This document shows, piece after piece, positions 34,501 to 49,500 of a stretch of DNA of 64,000 bases. The stretch comes from Acanthaster planci. Its lineage: Eukaryota > Echinodermata > Asteroidea > Valvatida > Acanthasteridae. A model generated the notes under the pieces. The model saw only the letters and a list, made by a program, of their open reading frames with translations, did no database searches and was not told the DNA's origin. The stretch lies in the NCBI RefSeq assembly GCF_001949145.1, contig NW_019091443.1, positions 372,990-436,989 of the forward strand, read 5' to 3'. A program made the position numbers and the translations under genes. Numbering within the stretch: the stretch's first letter is position 1; every line of letters begins with the position of its first letter.

Positions 34501-37500
34501 TACAAAGTGCCTCAAACTACACTGCTTGGTGGATCATTGATCATAACCACTACAGGAAAAGGTGATATAAGTTGCAGTAAGCCTTTCCATGCAAAGGCCT
34601 ACTCGAAGTTGATAGGATAAAATGTCTTAGGAAATTTCATATTTTTAATCGCAAAGAACATTTTTGATCACTAAAATTTAAGGTTTCTGAATAGATATGT
34701 TCAAAAGGAACATGTTGGTTGAAAGAATTACAGAGAGTCTGCTAAGCCTAAGTCTGTATTTGATTCAACATTTTGAAAGCTGATTTTCTGAGCTGTGTTA
34801 ACTCGAACTTCACAGAAATCGGAAAAATATCTTATCTCCACAGCAGATTCGGCTATTGGGCACAAATGAAAGCTTGCACATTGTGGATTTCTAGCCATAG
34901 AATATATCATTCTATATTTTCAGCTGGGAAGAAAAGAAAATGCCACTTGCAAACCAATCTGAACTTACCTTCCACAACTTCCCATTCCAGACCAACAGGC
35001 AGCTCTCCACAGATACCTCGCCTTACATAGACTGTCCTCTTATTGTCCAGAGCCCAGACAAGGCGGTTATCTATGCTACAGAACACCTGCACAAAATATG
35101 CTCCATATCCTGTTGCTCTGCCATCCACAGGAACCCAGGCAGGAGGTAGGGCTTCATCATGGGGGATGTCCACACCAATGCGAAGATAAATCATACCTTC
35201 ATTGTCACATGCCCAGACAACTTCAGCACCACAAGAGAAGTGTACTATCTTACAAGGACCTTGAAAAAGACAGTGTTGAAGACATAAATAACCAGTTGTG
35301 CTTATGGTCCCCATGACAGATCAAAACTTTGAATTACATGTATTTGTACTGCGACCGTACAGGACACAAATGGTTTCAGAAAATCTGGGCTCTTTTTACA
35401 AGGCTGCAGGCCTGGCTGAAATACTCGGGCGTCAATAGATTTTGTCTGTCAGGCTACAGTGGCCACCAGACAGTAATTCATGTGGGCGTAAACGTCCATT
35501 AATTGAAATATTGAATTTTTAAAGATTTTTGAAAACTGAAAATCTTGAAATTCACCAGTATATTGTATGTGTGCAATACATTTTTCAAACCACCTGGCAG
35601 CACGTGGTTAAACATCTATTGGTAATCACACAGCAGAAATAATAACATTTGAAAATAATTACCACTGCCCGAACTTTTTTTTATTGTACTAATAAAGGAT
35701 GCACGGGTGTAATTTTACATGGCAATTAGGGAAAAATTTTTCTCATCTGCCATCATATTGCTTTATGATGACATTACAGTCGACTTTCATTATTACGAAA
35801 TCTGTGGGACCCAGGGAAATGTTTGTTGGATCTGAGATTCGTTGTAGGCGGAACGCAGCGCAATGGCTTCGGTGTATGGTAAGAATAGGTCATAGAGCTA
35901 TATATAAAAACTAGCGCTAACTTCTCATTCTCCCCGCGGAGAAAATTTGACGCCGTCCTGGAAGCAGACATTTTGAATCCATGTGCGTGCTTGTACAACA
36001 TTCAAAATCAGACAGAATGATATCAAATCATGTATTCTGAATGAAATGCTCAAGTCCAATATATGTGAATGTCAGCACGTATTTTGAATAAGGTGCACAA
36101 GTACAGAGCAATGGCACGTTTATTTATGCAACCATAGCTGATTAGTTTAAAACAAATGTTCCCTAACATTTGAGCAAGGTCTTCCAATTTCGTATGCATG
36201 TCTTTAAATGACTGTCTTTTGATGAATAAGTTTACCTAAACTAAATAGTCATTCCCTTAATTCGGTCAGTGTGAAGTGAGTTGAATACTTTGGAGTGGTG
36301 GCTGTCCTGCGCATGGCATCGGGTACCGATAAAATCTGATTATTTATGGAGTCATAAAAACTTTTCGTTGTAACAGGAATTTCATACAATGTAATTTCAC
36401 TGAATTTTGTTAAAGCTGATTTCGTAATAACGAGAGCCAACTGTATAATGATATATTCAAAAAGCTAACATTAACTTGCAAAACTGTAACATGGGTATCA
36501 TTTGCAAAATGTCACAGCTAAAAATCTGATATTAGAGTCATTAGCAATCACTGTGTAGCGGCAAGACTGATGACAATCCATCAACACAATTCAACTAACA
36601 TGGTGTACATTACAGGCAGTACTCACCAAGTTGGTCCAGTACTAGCATTTTCCAGCTGAGACCCTGTGGACATCTCTGAGAAATTTGCTTCCTGACATAG
36701 ATGTCTCCATCTTCTTGAAGGGCCCACATTGTGTCTGAGGTGGCACTGAGATGTTTGAAGATAACCCCAGCCCTTGGTGGATCCACCTGCAGTGGCTTCC
36801 GAGTGTCCGGTGGGAAACAGAAGACTTCACCAGATTTGAGGGCTGCCCAGATCATTCCTGACAAGGGGGGAGTAAATAATGCCACACTAAAGGATCACAT
36901 TGGTATCATGATGTTTTCCTTTTCTTATCTTCTGCCTCAAAAATCTTGTTTGAGATTCTACCCAGGACTGCATATATATGGAGATGATTTCACTGAATCT
37001 ATGATTAACTAGGTTTTTCCAAAGGTTTGTAGTTCCATTCATGTACCTATACCAAACTCAATGCCACTGTGTGACACTTAAGATGACAGAACGCTTGAAA
37101 TTGTACAATAAATCATTACATGTCTTCTGAGGCCGGTAAAATATTTCATGTTACTGATCAAAGCTCAAGTTGCAGTGTTTTGCATCGGCTTATTTGAGGT
37201 ATGGAAGACACAATTGGAAGGTGCTATTTATGATTTTGGTAAAATCTTTTACCTTAAAATGTTTACTCCAAATTTACTCATTTCAAACAGTGCCTTCTTA
37301 TTGTATCAACCATGCTTCAGAAGAGCTATATGTTATTGAAGTTACTGGAAGGCTCTTTAAAACTTGCTTTTTAACAGGACATTGGTGTGAATACAAATAC
37401 GGGAATATTTGGATGATGCATGGTAGTGCAGTGGTTGAAGGCCAAGTGGTCTAGGATGAAACTAAACAGTGTTTCAACATTTTGACTTGCGTACTCTATT

Positions 37501-40500
37501 CCACAGGCTGAGTGCACACACTGTATGCCCATATTAAGACGATAAATAATCCACTGTAGATGAATTTCACATAGTAATTCCTAAAAACCAACAATTAGCT
37601 GTTGCACACCAAGCTTGACATCGTCTATGAAACCAAACTTGGTACCACTTTCATTAACTCTGTAATCAGTTTTGTAATTTCAAACCACCAGTCTGGTGAG
37701 CTCTTCAATTAAAACGCCAGGACAAACTGGCATTAATCTCTCTATAGTCAGCTAGTTTATGCAAATCAGCAGCAATCTTGCACCCACCATGGCAATCTTG
37801 CAGCTTTTTTCTGCAAGGCTGCTGCAGGATACTTTTGATTGAAGCACAGAATTTTTCTCGATAGTTTTCCAGAGAGACTTTTGTCTTTTTGTCATGTGTC
37901 CAAGTTTGATTTGATTCCCCTACGATAAAACATGTAGGCATTATGAATGGAATTTCTGTTAAAAAAAAATGGAATAAATTTAAAGAGAAAAAGTCCCGAC
38001 CGCAGCCACTTCGTCACCCCCGAAAAATAGGTTTATTTGTTGCTAATGATGTTGGCCATTGTTGGCAGGCCCCCAGGCAGCTGGGATTACTGTAGTCGCA
38101 GTAAGTGATCGTCATCTACAATTAATACACAAACACTGTGAATTGGAAAGTTAAATATGTCCTGAACATAATTTCCCAACTGTCTGAAAATGGCTTTCAA
38201 TTCACCTTGATGTTACAGCTGTTGTAATTGCCCGGATAATATATATACTCCAATAAACATGATAATACTACACAATAAAAATTGCTGGGGCTAAATTTGG
38301 ACGACTTCCTAGTAGCTCAAGCTTTTTTGCTTACATTGACAGAACTAAAATGTACAGTAAACAGAAATATTTTGTAGTGTTATACTCCTCCGTGTATGGA
38401 CATTCTCGCTACTGTGTTACCATGTGCTCACAGTGAATATATCACAACACAGGAAAATTCTCCATATTCTGATCATACAGTAATAATGTATTTCATTTTT
38501 TAAATTTATCCTGAATAGGGCACTGGAATATAACATGTTCAACCTTATCTTAATTAATTTAGCGATGATCTCTACTTCTTTAATAATTGATAAACGAAAA
38601 CAACTTTTCTGCTGCTAGGTGGACCTGCACACAGTTTCCTGGATGTGTATGTACTTGCTCCTATGCATTATCTAGTACAGGCGGGCAACTTGAATAGGTG
38701 GGTCTACTACGCCATTGCACCAAGTGAGTTCATAGTTCATACCACACCAAGTGCCCAGCCTTACTGCTTGGAACTTTGCCAAGGTGGGCGGGAAATACTG
38801 TATATCCACACTCATAGGTGGAACTGCTAGGATTGATACGTCAGGCCCTCCATATTTTGAGATTTGTATTTTACCATGGTAGGTCATTGACGTCAGCAAG
38901 CAGTTTGCAGCAGTTTTGTATTACATATCTTTACAAATATAAGAGGATATGATACAAACTGTACACTCAGTTGTGCTCTAATAATCCACCTGAAGATTGG
39001 ACTAATAATTAAGTGGAAGCTTCAATGCACTATGAGTTTACACCAGGCCAGGTACGCCATTTGTTGATGAAATAAAGCAGCCCATTTCTATCGGAATGAC
39101 CACTGCAGATTGAAGAGTGTGGTTTCACACATGGTTACAATGCGTGACTCTTTGTTTAAAAAGTATTACTAATGAATATCAATGGAGAGAGTTCGGTGAA
39201 AGCATGGTTAAACAGGGTTAAGGTGAAGGCTCGGTGGCCATGGTTAAATGAGGTTGAAACATGGGTGGATTCAATTTTATCCGGGCAATGAATATTTTAA
39301 CCAAACCATCATGCACACGTATTCCCCCCCCCCAATGTGCAGCACAAAACAAGGACCACAAACTGCTCATGTTCAAGATTCCTTTGTCATCCTTAATTTC
39401 CCCTCAGAAAAACAAGTGAAAACATCATGACAGAGATGTGACAAATGCATCCCTCACGTTTTCCAAACACACATTCCAGAATTTGAATCCTTGTAGAGAC
39501 AACGATTTGTTGACCAAATCCCACACCACAGCAGTCAACAATAGTTAAAAAACATGTTCTTCTGTCTTACCACTGGGACCATATACTCCAGTAGAGCTGA
39601 CACTGACCCACACTGCTGACAAGGGAAGACCAACAGGACAGCCATTCTCCCAAAGAGAACCTAATACAAAGATACAAAACTTGCAACTAATCCTAGGAGA
39701 CCACATCAAAATATAATAGTTGTCTCATCTTGTGACAAAGTGTGTTACTTTATAGTCTTTGCATTCTTTCTTCTCATAGGAGAGACAGTTTAGTGAGCAA
39801 TAAGGTCATTCTATAAAGGTCCAAAAGATTGACATGTTTGTGTCTCTGTTAACCCCCGACACGTGTGCTTTGAGGTGGAAATCTCACTGAAAATGATTTC
39901 AAACTAATTCTATTTGTTTGGCAGGTAGTTAGCATTAATTCATCACTCTTGGAAATTAGATAATGTGTTCTGAACTTACAAAATAATGTCCTATGTGTCA
40001 GGGACACCAACAAAAAATTGGACACCAATTTATAGAATGACCCAATAGTAAGTGAATGTACATGTAGATCTGAATATAGAAAACAGTTCACAGCCTAGCC
40101 CGAGAAGTGCAGGATATTTTAAACTTTACTCTGATTTGCATCTGTATAAAACAGACAATGAGATACTCGTAGGACAAGACTGACACAAAAAACAAGACTT
40201 GTTGTTTGTTCTGAAACCTGAGTGTAATTGTGTTCTGCTGGGTAGGGCAGTTAGAATAGGCCAAAGCTCCAATGACAGTCACACTTAATGTTCCAATTAT
40301 GAGAAAGTTTATGTAGATCACAAATCACACTCAACCGAAAGCTTACATTAAACCACGGTGAGGAACCAAAACTACCTGCCAACTTGCGCTATATTTTGTA
40401 CTAATGTGACACAAAATTGCTCCCAGTTTTTCTGTTAACGTGCCCATACATGTAAAACATCGGTCAGTGGGAAATGCATCACTTTGGCATGCAATGCACT

Positions 40501-43500
40501 GCCCTGTGGTATTGCAAAACCGTACAAATGGGGCTTTTGATAGCCTGAAATGTCACCTTGTGAAAATAAATCAGTAATATTCCCTGTGTCACAGATATAA
40601 GGCTTCCTGAAAAGGGAAATGGTTTTCAGTAAAGTTGTAGAATTAATGTTGTAAATACTTGAACGCAGTTTTCACATTCTTAGATATTTTCCCCTCGGTC
40701 TTGTCACATTTCATACGACAAATATCAGTGGTTAGAAAAAAGTTAAGTATCTGACAAAGACTTCACATTCAAGAAGAGCCTTCCCACTAGTAAAATCTTT
40801 CCCTCCCAAATATACCATCACTGGTTAAATATTTTTTATACATATTTTGGTCTAGATACATTCTGTGAAATGGATCATGTGATAAAATAGGATCAATGAT
40901 ACGATGCAAGTAAATCACAAGATGTCTTGTGAGATGGTGTCCATGGCAGGGAGGCTTTGATTATGGTCATAGTCTATTCACTCTGATCTGACGTGCATCC
41001 TCACCAGCAAACAAGAGACAGGCTGGTGGGGAGTTTTTCACCCAGGCGTTTTTATGCATCCAGCACACACAAGAAGACCAGGCATTCCAACAAATATTGG
41101 TTGCATGTACTCAGAGCCCTCAATGACAAACATAAGCCGTGAGTTCCCACTAAAGGACCATCGTTTCCATGCAAAAACATAGCCTCTCTCATTCCCACTC
41201 AGAGCACATTTAAATGAAAAGAAATTTCACAAATTAAGTGAACTTTTGAAAGAAAAACTTGCACAAATATCTAAGACAAGTACAGGGGGAAAAGAGGCAA
41301 ACAATGTGATCCATTCATACGGTTGCATGTGCAGAGATCCATGTATTAACATACATGTACATGTAAAGCCTACCAAGCAAGTTTCCCTTGGATACATGTA
41401 AGGAGCTCTTGTAGTGATATGAACCACAGACCCAGACACTTGAAGCGCTTGCTGCTATGTGAGTTGCTCGATAGTACTGTCTCTTCAGCCAGGTTGTCAT
41501 ACGATCCACAGTAGCATTATTGCCAGCTATATTCAGCAGCATCTTCAGTGCATTGGGATCCTGCATGAGATACTCACCCATGGGAACCTGTGATGGGTTC
41601 AGTCATGCAAATCAAAGGTGATACTAAGAAATGTCAAGGAGGTGGGTTTTTGTTCCATATTTTGGTTTACAATTTATACACGATTCCATAATGCAAACAA
41701 TCTGATCATTTCAACAGTTGAAAAATGACAATTCTATGCAAGAAAATCTTTGAATGGGAAGTCCAAAGTGGCTCATTTATGTACTTTTAAGCATGGATTT
41801 TGTTTTTAACCAAAATACTAAACCTGAGTGCCATGTTTCAGTAAAATAAGAGCAAATAATTTTCTTTGTCCAATGCAGTTTACCTTGACAGTAAAATTTA
41901 AGCTTTATGTCAGAGGAATGAGATCAGATCATATGGCAAAATTTCCAGGAAAAAATAAATGTACCTGCCACCATTTCTTGTCATCACCTCTTGGAAAACC
42001 AGGTGTCACACCAGTCCGGAACCACACTAGACCATCATCATCGATACCCCAACCGATATTTCGACTGTCCAGTGCTACACTTACAAAACGAAGCTTCAAG
42101 CTGCAAGATGTAGAGATAATGCAAACATGTTGAAAGAGGACATTTTAAACAAATGAACTTGGCTTTGCTGGATACAAAGCCTGGAGAGGTCTGAACGTTT
42201 AGAGATTAAACTCTATTCTTGGTGTTTAAGATATGGAAGTGATACCACGTGAGACAAAATGCAGGTAAGAGAAGACGTGAACATCTTACTATAATTATAA
42301 AGATTAACAAAGAAATTTACAGGAGTGGGATTTGAACCTAAGACCTCCAGAATACCGTACCAGTCCTCTATCCAGCCCTACAGTGTATGTAGGTGGCTCT
42401 TCCCATTTGTCAATTATCTTTGTTCAGGGGCACTAGTCAGAAGCCATGAAACCTGAAACATCATATAGCCAGGCATCATGCCCCAATCACATGATGCAAC
42501 CTGAGAAGTGGTGAACAGGGATCACTCAAGATGTGGCTTTTTGAACACAAATCATGAAACAAACTATATGGGGAGACTGACTAGATGCTTACAAATAATT
42601 ATCAAGACAAACAAAGAAATTGTCTGGAGCAGGATTTGAACCTGCAACCTCTGGAATACCATACAAGTGCTCCATCAACTGAGCTATCTAGCCCTATGTT
42701 AGTGGCTCTTCCCATTTGTCAATTATCTTTGTTCAGGGGCACTACTCAGACTATAAGTGACAGAACTTACTTGAAGGTGGTTATACTTTTGGTTTTATCT
42801 AATATGATCAGAGATAAAACTGGGAAAGGTACCCCAAATTTTGAGAAAATTAACAATGTATTCGGAAACAAAAACAAAAAAACCTAGATTAAAACCCTCC
42901 TATGCTGACAGGTCAAGTCACACATACTGAAGTACAGGATATAAAATGTCAAATTAAGACAGCAACAGAGTCATTTGAACAGCTTTTGACCAACACGAGA
43001 GGACTTGAGACTACCTTGTAATTTACTGGTGAAAACCTGTAGTGACATTGCAACTGATGCAGTAGGAAGTTCAATATTACCATTGCTGCATATTATCCCA
43101 GACCATCTTAAAGCAGGGGACAATAATACATGGATGTACTTACTCATCACCATCCAGGTCCATCCAATTTTTCCCTTCTGGCACAGTTCGTGAGATGTCA
43201 CTTCGGTACATGACCTTCTTATTAGACCCAATCGCCCACACTACACCTCGATTGGCGGCAATTTGAACAACATACGCATTACTGTTTACACGCTCTTCTC
43301 TTGTGAGTGGTAAATCACGGCTTATGCCTTTATGTACATAAATATCGCCATTTGTCTTGACCACCCAGGCCATATTTTCATCCAGGCAGATGTGAATGGC
43401 TCCTTTGGAGGCCTCGTACCACTTTGTGCCAATCGGTGAGAGTGGACTGATGGGAGCACATGCAAAGGCAGTGCCTGATTTACGATGAAGCCGCCAAACA

Positions 43501-46500
43501 ATGTTGCCGTTTGGGGAGCTAGCTATCTGCATTGCGGAGTCCTTTAACTTGTTCCATTTAATTGTTACATTGGACACAAGCGAGTGGTAGACCTTATCAC
43601 GATTGTCGACGCACCACACATGTTTGTCAGATACCACAAGCTGCATGATGTATCCTGGTGTGCTGCACTGCATCCAGCTACCAGCAAATCGCTGCTGAAT
43701 GTTCTCTGGAATTGGGGTTTCCTCAGCCGTTCCTTCATCATTATCATGAGCTCCTGCATCTACACATGCCGGCACTGGCTCCTGATGAGCTCCATATAGA
43801 CTCTCCTCGGCTACAAACACTGCTGGTGGGCTGTTGGCTTCACTGCTAGGTGTTTCTGGCAAGTACTTGCCATAAAATTCCTCATCTGTGGAATCTGATT
43901 TACGGAGGTCAAGTCGAAGTGGTACAGCGCTGCCACTAGATGGTGAAGGTTCCTTGTTCAAGAGCCGTGTATGCTGGTCCAATACTTCAGACGAGACTGT
44001 TGAGTCAAAGTCTAATTTCAAGTTGTCAGCATCAGACCTCAGTGAGTGAATACTGTCCGTACATTCAGTCCACCTGCCACCCTTTTGTATGGCTCTTTCA
44101 GGTATTTTAGGGGTACCCTCCCAGGATCTCAATGTTCCTGGAAAATCTCTTGGACTAGGGTTTGGCATACTGCTGTCAGTTGGAGTGCCCAAACATGTTG
44201 CAGCATTATCAACACTGCTGGAAATCACACCTCCTAATATCACCCTTCCTGGAGGGTACTGGTGACAATCAGCATGTCCAATTTCAGGAGATTCAAGAGC
44301 CACTTGGCCAATATCCACATCATCTATTTGCCTAACACTTTCACTCTGGATGCTTTCTGATACTTGAGGATTCTCCTGGTGAATTAAGTTGCTCTCTGTG
44401 TTCAGGCTTGGAGACTTTGATGCTCCACTGCTATTGCTCAAAATGTCATTCATATGGCCATCTGATCCAGTGCTGTTGACACTGTCTGAGTGACCTTTCC
44501 TGCTGTCACTAGAGAAGCTATCAGACCTGTTGCTGTGATTGTCAGCCATGAAGCTATTAGGCTTCAGTCTCTGGTCATCACTCTTGGTGCTATCTGATCG
44601 ATTTCTGTCAGTCTCCAGACCTGATCTGGAGCTTTCATTAGGTGGAGTGTTCAGTTCGTCTGGGATCGGAGAAGGTGTTGCAGAGCGATCAGCCAATTCT
44701 TTCTTTGATGCTGAACATAAACCAAAATAGATCATCAAAAACACAAAGTATCAAGCAAAATGTTATACATGTCTCCTAAATAATCTGGTTAAATGCCACT
44801 CACTGAATATTTATAAACTGCGTGTTTATCTAGCATAGGAGATTGCAAGCTCTCCTCATACTTCCCATCTTGAGATGATTTCTGATTAGATTTTGAAGAA
44901 ATTAAATGAGTCATGCCATCACCGTTGTTTTTACTTGCTTGAACATAATCATGAGATTATCAACATATCAGTTTTTTGGATGATTTTTTTACCTTTATGA
45001 GATTTCTTCTTCTTCTTTTTGGTTTGTCTAACTGGTTGAAAGAGGACTTCATCATAGCTTTCCTGACCAATCTGTAAGAGTTTCTTTTCACTGAGTGTCA
45101 CTGCAGGTGGTTCATCTCTTATCTGTTCTGGAGACTGGTCAGTAGCCTGGGCAGTCTCACAGGGTTCAGTCTGTACTTGAGCCATTTCATGGGATGAATG
45201 TTCTCTGCTAATATTTGTTTTTGCAGCAAACTGAGCTGCCAAGAGCTCTGGGGAAAGACTTGCATCTGGAGTCTCCCCTGAAGAGACTGGAGTGTTGTCT
45301 TGACTGCTCTGCCATGAAGATCCAGCACTTTGGCCCTCATCAGATTCGTGTTTCCCAAACTTAGGGACCATGAGTTTAGCCGTGGTGTCTGCAATCTCCT
45401 CCTTGGCTTTACTGAAGAGAGACCTCATGGCAGACAAGCCCTGCTTGAAACTTGTTTTCCTCTGAGCACTAGGGCTATCTGAACCTGCTATCTTGCTGGA
45501 GTTCATTGCTGGTCCCGGCACTTTCAGCAGATGTTCCGCTTCAGATAGTGTTGGAAGTTCTGTTCAGAAAAAAGACCTGAAATGGTACTCCTTCACTCTA
45601 TGAGCTTGGTCTTACATATATGTACTTGGTGTAATGCCCAAAGTCTCTTAGATTACGATTAAAGTACCAGTAACTTGCATACAAAAAGGTAAGATAAGAA
45701 ACATTATCATTTAGGTCAGTTTGTACAAACACAGTTTTAAACTTTAAATCTTTAGTCCATGGCCAATGAATTTCTGTCCAAGATTTTGGGTAAAAACTGC
45801 AACCAAACTTTAAAGGCAAATTGGGACATGTGGGCACCAGTAAGGAGACATATAGTACACAAAAGGAAAGAAAGTCGTCTGTTTTTGCACAAGAAAAAAT
45901 GACTAACCTTTTGGTGGGGTAAAGTCAGGTGTTGTAGCAATCCTAACCAGCGGTCTATATGGTTCCCTTCTGAGAACATAAATCTCATCTCCAGAAGTTG
46001 CCACAGAAATGATGCTACCTAGGTCTCCCTGACTACTTGCAACAACTCTGGCCCCATTGGGCCCATGGATGTCTAGCACCACCAGCAGATTGTGTGACCA
46101 TGTCAGCACATAGGACTCATTGAAAAACAACACTGGACCAAACTGGAGGTCAGTGGTGTTGCGAACCACCGATCGAGTGGATGACTGAAGCATAATGGTC
46201 TGGTGCTGGGAAGCCAAGAGGTGCTTAAACTTGAGAGTTTTCTGGACAGTGCCATCCACTGTGGCATGCCACATGCGCAATCCTGGACGTGTAGCGTAGA
46301 GAGTTGCATCACTAGCCTTACATAAGCCAGGGACAAAGTGGCCACCAAAGTACCCTTTGCTGTAAGAAAAAGAAAAGAAAATAATACTGCACAGACTTCA
46401 AAATAAAGTCCTCAAGGTATAAAATTAAGCATATAATTAAAGTGTTACATTCAAATACTTAAGATGCTGTCATTTTTCTCGTGTTGAACATGACAGTTAC

Positions 46501-49500
46501 CTTTTTGCACTTTTGGGTCAGAATGAGGGTGATTAAACATGAATTGACACCTAAGGACACTGTTCAAACACTTATTATTTCAAGTATTTACTGACTAAAA
46601 TGCCTAGCATTACAACCTAATCCTTCAACTTGACATAAGTAGTGTGGAAAAATCTGAAGTGGTAGTACCAGATTTTAACCAACTTTTGCAAACAAAGTCA
46701 AATTCAGACAAGAGAAGGATCTTCAGCTTCACACCTCTGTTTCCCTATTTTTGTGTCTTCTGACACTGGCATGGTTGGATTTCTTTCACTTAACCACATC
46801 TTAGTTACATGTTCAGTACATGCATAAAGAAAATAAGGAAAGAAAATACAGACAGACAGAGGAAGACCATGTTTAATGTGAACATTATCAGAGATTTTGA
46901 TACTTTCAATGCAAAACTGGTATGTATTTAAAGAAATTTGGAGGAGTGACACATTGCTGACACTGTCATACCATCAAAGCCGTACAGGTGGAATCCTGTG
47001 TTATAGTCTGGTACACGGTCTGTCTACTGTTGTGGTTCTTGCTATTAATCTATTCAGTCTATGGCACAAACCACAAACCAGTATTGTGCATGCTGCACAT
47101 ACTTTCTCAACAGCCAAACTCTTGCAAGTCTTGTGCATGTATACATGTATGCCGCATCATGGGGTTTTTGTTCAATTTTGGTGCACTTTGCCAATATTCT
47201 GGTGATGGTTCGTCAATGATTTTTGAAGAAATTTTTAATTCTGTTTTAAAATGTATTTAAGTTAAAAGTAAAATGTTATCAGCTGGCAAAATGAAAGAGT
47301 ATTGATTGAGTATCAAGGGATAGAAAGTATGTCAGGGTTTTGTCAAGAGATATGCTATTGTACCAAGTCCATAAAGTTCCCACTCTAATTAGATCATAAG
47401 TCTGCATGCACTAGATGGCATGAATTGTCTAATAGAGGAATAAGTGCTTTAAGTCTCGACAATAGTTCGGTGCTTGGTGGTTTCAATGTGGTGTGTAACA
47501 TACAACCCACTGCCAGCAGCGCTGATATCGAACAAGATAATGAACATCATGAGTGATCTTCTCCTTTTATTTCTGAGATGGCTGTATGAAATTACATTTT
47601 CAGAGTATTCTATCTTTTTTGTACTATTACTTTTTCAAATCTTTTTTGGAGGTCGAAGCCACATTTAACGTATTGTCTGCAGGTGCACCATGCACGGTCT
47701 GTGCAGTTCTGCCTACTACTTTTGTAGGCAACATGCTGATTGGTTAATGCCCTGCACCAAATGCCTTTGTTTACATCCTAAGCACCAATCATGGATGTCC
47801 TACATTACAAGATCATGGTGTAGAGCAGTGTCAAGCCTTCTGTCATAGCATACTCTATACTCACAGCTATTATTTAGCACCATCTATACTCACAGTTGTT
47901 GAAGTACGATTTTTTGTGTGTGTAAAATCAAAATTGGTCAAAACCAATATTTTATGAGGATAAATTGTTTTGTCATATTTTCAACAAATTCCCAAATAAT
48001 ATAGGCCTACAGGAAAAAAATTACTAGTTGGCAGGGTTTGCAAACCTTCACAACTTTCAAGATTACCTTGCTGAAAGGAAGAGACAACTTAAAAGCAACA
48101 GTTCATTCAAGGATGTTTTACAAGAACAATTTGCAATAGCATACAGGAAAGGGATAGAGAGAGTGGTGAAGTAGTCATATTGTGCACTTAGTAAAAAGCA
48201 CTCACTTTTTTCTTGGCTGTTGACCAACTTGTTGAAGTCTGTAGTTTTCATCTGTGTGACACAGAACAGTTCTGCTGAATGTTGATATTATCAGGATCTT
48301 GTGAGCATAGTTCAGCTGTACAACTGGCATGTCTTCTTTGTGTATATGTTCTGAGTGGCACTCATTCTGGAGAAATGCAAAAAGACTAGTAATTGGCAAC
48401 ATAAAAATCACATTTTTGTGATTTCTTGTAGTGTGGTTTGTCAGATCACAAAATGCTAAACGGGAAACCAGGCCTGTAACTAGGACTTTTTTTGGGGGGG
48501 GGTGCAAATCCTCAACAAAGTGGACCAAGCATAGATCTTTAGCTTCTTTATTTTGAAAAACAGCTGGATTCATGAGGTCGTACCAATTGTTTTGGGGGGT
48601 TATGAGTAAACTCTCGAAGACGGGATTGATGAAGGCAAAAAACCTGAAATGTGTGGCATTTTTTTGTGCACAATTTTCTACTATAGCTCAAAATCTTTTC
48701 TTGCCTAAAAAGCGGACCTGTTTGTCACGTGGAGGGGGGGTGTGTGGATGCATCCCCCCCAGTTACGGGCCTGGAAAGAGTATGTATATGTAGTTTTATA
48801 TCTTACAGCTAGATTAGCCTTGCCTTCTTGGTGGGATTCGTTTTAGAGTCAGAGAGCAATCTTTTATGCACACCTTGGTGTATCATCAGTAAGTTTTACT
48901 TTGCAAAATACACAACAAATGCATACATTAAAAATAAATCTCATTTCAATTTTTGAATTATACAGCAGACATGTCAGACAATGAATGCCAGACGCTTCTT
49001 ATGGCTCCAAACATTGGGTTTTTGAACATGTGCATAAATCAAGGAATAAAGTTGCCAATGAATCTGACAGTAGTTGTATTTCATAATTTGCCTATAATCA
49101 ACCGATTTCAAATCAAAGACAAACTCGCAAGGCCTCACCTCATAAAAATCGACATCACTATATACTACACAGCCAGCGGCATCTGCAGTAAACAACTTCA
49201 TTCCATTGGTACTCCATTCAGCACATGTCACACTGCTTCTGTGTCCGCCATCAATCAGAAATTTTTTTAGCTATTTAAGAAAACAAAAATTTTCAGTGGG
49301 AAAAAAAATACTTGCAATGAATCATTTCAGGAAATACAGCACGTTTGTGAATGCAAATTTATACATGTAACTAGCGATGAAAGGTGTTACAAATCTTCTA
49401 CATGAACAAGAGATGGTGATTTGTTACCCACTTGTACATACAGCAAGAATGCTCCTCTAAACACCTCATGTGTGTATACATCTGCACTGTTTTCCAGCCT

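Noticed and set aside
42624-42693. Functional tRNA gene
   Set aside because: A and B boxes are present, but the acceptor arm pairs badly and the copy shares leader and tail with a second damaged copy, as a SINE does.
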